Source: an uncultured Eubacteriales bacterium (lineage in GTDB: Bacteria > Bacillota > Clostridia > Oscillospirales > Acutalibacteraceae). From it: DNA of 26,404 nt. The stretch covers positions 1-26,404 of the forward strand of contig CAKSQS010000036.1 in the NCBI GenBank assembly GCA_934486705.1, written 5' to 3'. Position 1 is the first letter of the stretch, and each line of letters begins with the position of its first letter. The notes below the pieces were generated by a model. That model was not told where the DNA came from and ran no database searches. It saw only the letters and a list, made by a program, of their open reading frames with translations. Below, one piece after another: positions 23,114 to 26,404 of this stretch. Both the position numbers and the translations under genes were made by a program.

Positions 23114-23137
23114 TGCAAGGTTACGCCTTGCACTTTT
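23114..23137 (+). terminator. Possible terminator after the recombinase
   Basis: The hairpin TGCAAGG/CCTTGCA (23114-23120 with 23126-23132) is followed by CTTTTTG. A second GC-rich hairpin lies just before it (about 23085-23104). Confidence 0.45.
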
Positions 23138-23179
23138 TGAAATATAAATTGCCGCGAAAATCGCACACCGATAATAAAG

Positions 23180-23226
23180 CATCCGCAGCCCCGATTCTTT
23201 CAAATAGGGGCTGCGGATGTTTTTTA
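23180..23226. terminator. Strong terminator downstream of the DUF4380-tmcAL operon
   Basis: A perfect 13-bp stem (23180-23192 with 23207-23219) and a 14-base loop are followed on the plus strand by six T. On the minus strand it is followed by CTTTATTAT. It lies just past the stop of the leftward operon and probably acts in both directions. Confidence 0.7.
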
Positions 23227-23239
23227 TTTCAAAGGCTTT

Positions 23240-24172
23240 TTACAGCTTTGCAAGCATATTGTCTATTGAATTATCGTTCTTGAAATCAATATCACACGGC
23301 TTTTTGCAGAGCGCCCAGCTTTCGGTGTGGGTAACGGTCTCGCCCGGCTTTACGGTTTTAAGCTCGCTTAATGACTCAACTTCAATCATACTGTCGTTGG
23401 TATAGGTTTCAAAGGAGCAGCCGCCGTCGGGGTAATTTCCGTTCGGGTGGTTGGTATCAAAGCTCTTGCAGAAAATATCATCGTTAAGGCAGTAATAAAC
23501 CGTGCCGCAGTTAAGGTCAAAGCCTAACTTTATAGGCTGCTCGTATTTTTCATCCTGCCTGAGGGTAACATACTTCCTGCCCCAGTAAATGCGGTCGTTG
23601 CTCATATCGGTATAGGGCCAAACCGATATAATTCTGTTGGAAAGCAGCCCTGTATCGTTAGTGTTCATAGGTATAATAAGCGTTCCGCCCTTTTCGGAGA
23701 CCGAAAGACCCCAAACGGCGAAATCCTTATCCTTTTCCGAAATATTTTTAACGCGCATAATAACCTGCATATTAGCGTCGTCCGCGTCCATTTTAATTTC
23801 AAGGCTTTTGGCTGCGCCGTTTTCCTTTTCGGGGTTAGGGGTAAATACCGCGCCGTCGTCGGTTATTTCATAGCTTACGGGCTCTAAATCGGGGTAATAT
23901 GTTTCGGGGTAGCGCTCGGGAGAAAGCCAAATTCTGTGCCCGCCGAGGTTTTCCCAACGCTTGCCCTCGCCGAAATAATCGGTAAACTCCTTATCGTCCT
24001 TTGGTCCGAAAGCCTTGCGGTTTGAGCACATCATATTCTGCCCGTCAACATAGCCGAAACGTATTATTCTCGGTCCTATATCCACCGTAACATACGCCTC
24101 AATAACGCCGTTTGTAATGCATATGCAGCGGCCGTAATCCTTAAAGCTTTCAATCTCCTTTATGCTTACCAT
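23240..24172 (-). CDS. DUF4380-like protein (galactose mutarotase-like fold)
   Basis: A 310-residue cytosolic protein. GRCICITNGVIEAYVTVDIGPRIIRF near the start and the block GGHRIWLSPERYPETYYPD (about 77-95) match what I recall of the DUF4380 family, which has a beta-sandwich resembling aldose 1-epimerases. Its substrate is unknown. The ATG at 24172 follows the tmcAL stop by seven bases, and its GGAG lies in the tmcAL 3' end, so the two are co-transcribed. Confidence 0.68.
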   Translation of the reverse strand: MVSIKEIESFKDYGRCICITNGVIEAYVTVDIGPRIIRFGYVDGQNMMCSNRKAFGPKDDKEFTDYFGEGKRWENLGGHRIWLSPERYPETYYPDLEPVSYEITDDGAVFTPNPEKENGAAKSLEIKMDADDANMQVIMRVKNISEKDKDFAVWGLSVSEKGGTLIIPMNTNDTGLLSNRIISVWPYTDMSNDRIYWGRKYVTLRQDEKYEQPIKLGFDLNCGTVYYCLNDDIFCKSFDTNHPNGNYPDGGCSFETYTNDSMIEVESLSELKTVKPGETVTHTESWALCKKPCDIDFKNDNSIDNMLAKL

Positions 24173-24179
24173 AAAAATA

Positions 24180-25340
24180 TCACTCCGTTTTTATAATTTT
24201 TGCGGTATACTCCGCCCCGCATGGCTGCGGTACGGGCAAAGCCAATGAAAACATATCCGTTGCGCGGCACTCCGCGGCAAAAAGTCGCTTTGCACAGCCA
24301 TGCAGCCTTTCAATATCCGATACGCGGGTTATAATCGGTATGGGAGACCTTTCCGCCGCCTGCTTTAAATGCTCCTCGCCTTTTTTGTTAAAACCGAGCA
24401 CCCTTACATACGGCGGCGGTTTCATAAAGAACTCGTTATCCAACCCCAAAAAGGCGGAAAGCGCAAGCCGCCTTATGCGCGCATGAGTATATCGCTTTAC
24501 CTTAACTGTATTATACAGTTCTTCCGCGCTGTTTGCAAGCCTTATTGCGGAAAAAAGTTTATTTTCTATTCCCTCGCTTATATCGGGCAGTTTTTTTAGA
24601 TCTTCGGGCGTTTTTTGCCTTAAAACCGCAAGTATTGCGCGGTCGAGCCTTTTTATATCCGCCGCGTTTTCGGGGGTAAAAAATTTCATTGCCTCGGGCG
24701 GTATATATTTTTTGCAAAAATCAATATCCCCCGCCCGCATTTTTTCGCGCAAAAGGGATGCCGCGGCATATCCGTTTTCGGCGGTTTCTGCGTCGTGCGC
24801 AGCGCCCAGCCGCCGAACGGTTAAAAATTTCATATCGGCATTTATCGCCCTTGCCGCCGCAATATATTCTATTGCAAGGTTATTATTAGCGCCGCAGAGC
24901 AGGTCTTCGCCTATCCCTGCCGCCTTTTCCCGTGCCGCAGCAAAGGTAAGCCCCGTATCGAGGTATTCTTTAAGCCGTTCCTTATATTTTTCGCCCGAAA
25001 GTACGTCCGCCGCGTTTTCAAGCCTTGATATATCCCCGCACTCGCTGCCGAAGATAAGACTTCCGCACCCGAAAGCCGATAATACCGAAACCCCACCCAA
25101 CGCGAAATTCTGCGCGGTCGACATAGCGTAGCTTACAGGAATTTCAAGCACAATATCCGCGCCGCAGGCAAGCGCCGCGGCGGCTCTTTTTCTTTTCTCA
25201 AAAATCGCAGCGTCGCCGCGCTGAACAAAATTCCCGCTTACGGCGGCAACAACCGTGCCGTGGCGGCGCGCCTCGGTCAAAAGATATTTATGCCCCGTGT
25301 GCAGGGGGTTAAACTCAGCTATAATGCCGATTGCCGACAA
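24180..25340 (-). CDS. tmcAL: tRNA(Met) cytidine acetate ligase
   Basis: A 386-residue protein of the TmcAL (YlbM) family, which uses acetate and ATP to acetylate the wobble cytidine of elongator tRNA-Met. The nucleotidyltransferase signature AEFNPLHTGH (HxGH at about 14-17), SGNFVQRGD and LEIPVSYAMSTAQNFA are all present. The start is uncertain: TTG 25340 gives the usual short N-terminus before AIGIIAEFNP and has AAGTG upstream. The longer TTG at 25358 lacks a ribosome-binding site. It is divergent from ackA, whose product also handles acetate. Confidence 0.87.
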   Translation of the reverse strand: MSAIGIIAEFNPLHTGHKYLLTEARRHGTVVAAVSGNFVQRGDAAIFEKRKRAAAALACGADIVLEIPVSYAMSTAQNFALGGVSVLSAFGCGSLIFGSECGDISRLENAADVLSGEKYKERLKEYLDTGLTFAAAREKAAGIGEDLLCGANNNLAIEYIAAARAINADMKFLTVRRLGAAHDAETAENGYAAASLLREKMRAGDIDFCKKYIPPEAMKFFTPENAADIKRLDRAILAVLRQKTPEDLKKLPDISEGIENKLFSAIRLANSAEELYNTVKVKRYTHARIRRLALSAFLGLDNEFFMKPPPYVRVLGFNKKGEEHLKQAAERSPIPIITRVSDIERLHGCAKRLFAAECRATDMFSLALPVPQPCGAEYTAKIIKTE

Positions 25341-25365
25341 AATATCACTTCTTTGCAAAAAAAAC

Positions 25366-25394
25366 TTGAAAAAATGCCTTATATAAAGTATTAT
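25366..25394 (+). promoter_or_regulatory. Promoter of ackA
   Basis: TTGAAA (25366-25371) and TATTAT (25389-25394) are 17 bases apart, giving a leader of about 57 bases. GGAGGAAG at 25442-25449 is the ribosome-binding site. Confidence 0.6.
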
Positions 25395-25419
25395 ATATTA
25401 GTTGAGTAATACTTTTCAA
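25390..25419 (-). promoter_or_regulatory. Promoter of tmcAL-DUF4380
   Basis: On the minus strand TTGAAA (25419-25414) and TATAAT (25395-25390) are 18 bases apart. The -10 falls on the same bases as the -10 of the ackA promoter on the other strand. Confidence 0.6.
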
Positions 25420-25457
25420 GGATAAATTAAAATTTTTTACCGGAGGAAGTTTTAAGT

Positions 25458-26404
25458 ATGAAAATTTTTGTTGTAAACGCGGGCAGCTCCTCTTTGAAAT
25501 ATCAGCTTATAGATATGGATAACGAGCAGGTACTCGCAAAAGGACTTTGCGAGAGAATAGGCGTTACTGGCGCTATTTCCCACAAGACCGCCGACGGCAG
25601 AGAATACTCCGCCGAAACCCCCATGCCGACCCACAGCGAGGCATTTGAGGCGGTAGTGTACGCCCTTACAAAGAGCGGCGCCAAGGTTATTGATTCGTTC
25701 GATGAAATCTCGGCTATCGGTCACCGCATAGTACAGGGCGGCAGCATTTTCCCGAACAGCTGCCTTGTAACACCCGATGTTATTGATAAAATTGAGGAGC
25801 TCGGCGCTTTAGCACCGCTGCACAACCCGGCACACGTGCTGGCAATTCGTGCCTGCATAAAGACCTTCGGCGATAAAATTCCGCAGGTGGTTGTGTTTGA
25901 TACCTCTTTCCACCAGACAATGCCACCCAAGGCCTATATGTACCCCCTGCCCTATGAGTATTACGAGAAATACGGTGTTCGCAAATACGGCGCGCACGGC
26001 ACATCCCACCGCTTTGTAAGCGACAGGGTAGCCGCAATTGAGGGCAAGCCGAAGAAAGACCTTAAAATCATCACCTGCCACCTCGGCAACGGCTGCTCCA
26101 TTACCGCTATTAAGGACGGCGTTTGCGTAGATACATCAATGGGCTTTACCCCGCTTGACGGCTTTATGATGGGCACTCGCTCGGGAACGCTCGACCCCTC
26201 TGCGCTGACTTACATAGCCGAGAAAGAGCATTTGTCCCCCGAGGATGTAAACACCATTTGCAATAAAAAATCGGGCATGCTCGGAATTTCGGGTATTTCA
26301 AACGATAACCGCGATATTTGCGCCGCGGCAGAGGCGGGCAACAAACGCGCACAGCTTGCAATAGAAATGCAGAGATATGAAATTCTCAAATTCGTAGGCT
26401 CTTA
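25458..26404 (+). CDS. ackA: Acetate kinase (3' end outside window)
   Basis: The first 315 residues of a protein usually about 400 long. MKIFVVNAGSSSLKYQL contains the conserved Asn and the phosphate-binding loop. HRIVQGG, APLHNPAH, VFDTSFHQTMP (catalytic Asp) and YGAHGTSHR (catalytic His) follow, then HLGNGCS and GTRSGTLDP. The enzyme converts acetyl phosphate and ADP to acetate and ATP, the main energy-yielding fermentation step downstream of pyruvate:ferredoxin oxidoreductase. The ATG has GGAGGAAG eight bases upstream. No pta gene is next to it within the window. Confidence 0.95.
   Translation, partial: MKIFVVNAGSSSLKYQLIDMDNEQVLAKGLCERIGVTGAISHKTADGREYSAETPMPTHSEAFEAVVYALTKSGAKVIDSFDEISAIGHRIVQGGSIFPNSCLVTPDVIDKIEELGALAPLHNPAHVLAIRACIKTFGDKIPQVVVFDTSFHQTMPPKAYMYPLPYEYYEKYGVRKYGAHGTSHRFVSDRVAAIEGKPKKDLKIITCHLGNGCSITAIKDGVCVDTSMGFTPLDGFMMGTRSGTLDPSALTYIAEKEHLSPEDVNTICNKKSGMLGISGISNDNRDICAAAEAGNKRAQLAIEMQRYEILKFVGS

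Overview
The window looks like a chromosomal segment of a gut-type anaerobic member of the Clostridia, most likely Oscillospiraceae/Ruminococcaceae. The evidence is a pyruvate:ferredoxin oxidoreductase tail, fermentative D-lactate dehydrogenase, acetate kinase, a BspA-like leucine-rich-repeat protein ending in a type I dockerin, consensus sigma-A promoters, strong Shine-Dalgarno sites and frequent TTG starts. This placement rests on gene content and my memory of the families, not on a search.

Left core region (1-10390). The 3' end of nifJ/por is followed by a 350-base gene-free stretch packed with six perfect inverted repeats. A 1,611-codon secreted BspA/dockerin protein is read leftward from a textbook promoter. 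Next come a second hairpin-rich gap and ldhA (leftward). A tight rightward operon follows: PTS EIIC-like membrane protein, nth, a pyridoxal kinase-like gene and tcdA. Then come tRNA-Thr(TGT) and tRNA-Tyr(GTA), sharing one promoter.

Mobile element (about 10380-22983, 12.6 kb). A 13-bp direct repeat, CTCTCCCACCAAA, occurs at the 3' end of tRNA-Tyr and again inside the 3' end of a large serine recombinase gene. I read this as attL and attR of an integrative mobilizable element inserted in the tRNA gene. The left arm is leftward: a two-gene cargo cassette (62-aa membrane protein plus a 358-aa LPO_1073/Vpar_1526-like protein), a 56-aa protein, a MOBP-type relaxase and a frameshifted MobC-like gene, then a structured non-coding region with a candidate oriT. 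The right arm is rightward. It begins with an AraC-type regulator, two small membrane proteins resembling pieces of a sugar-ABC permease and of a Na+-decarboxylase beta subunit, a coiled-coil/beta-repeat protein and a NUDIX hydrolase. A chimeric gene scar and an ADP-ribosyltransferase-like protein follow, then GNAT, YdcF-like and a methyltransferase fusion. It ends with Fic and the recombinase. No replication initiator or conjugation channel genes are visible, so the element would need a helper.

Right core region (23013-26404). A DUF4380-like protein and tmcAL are read leftward; ackA is read rightward and cut by the window end. Their divergent promoters appear to share the same -10 bases.

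The best candidates for undescribed biology are the coupled 62-aa/358-aa cassette beside attL, the AraC/two-membrane-protein/coiled-coil module (with a scar showing a second copy once existed), and the way the recombinase reading frame runs through attR and the displaced tRNA terminator.
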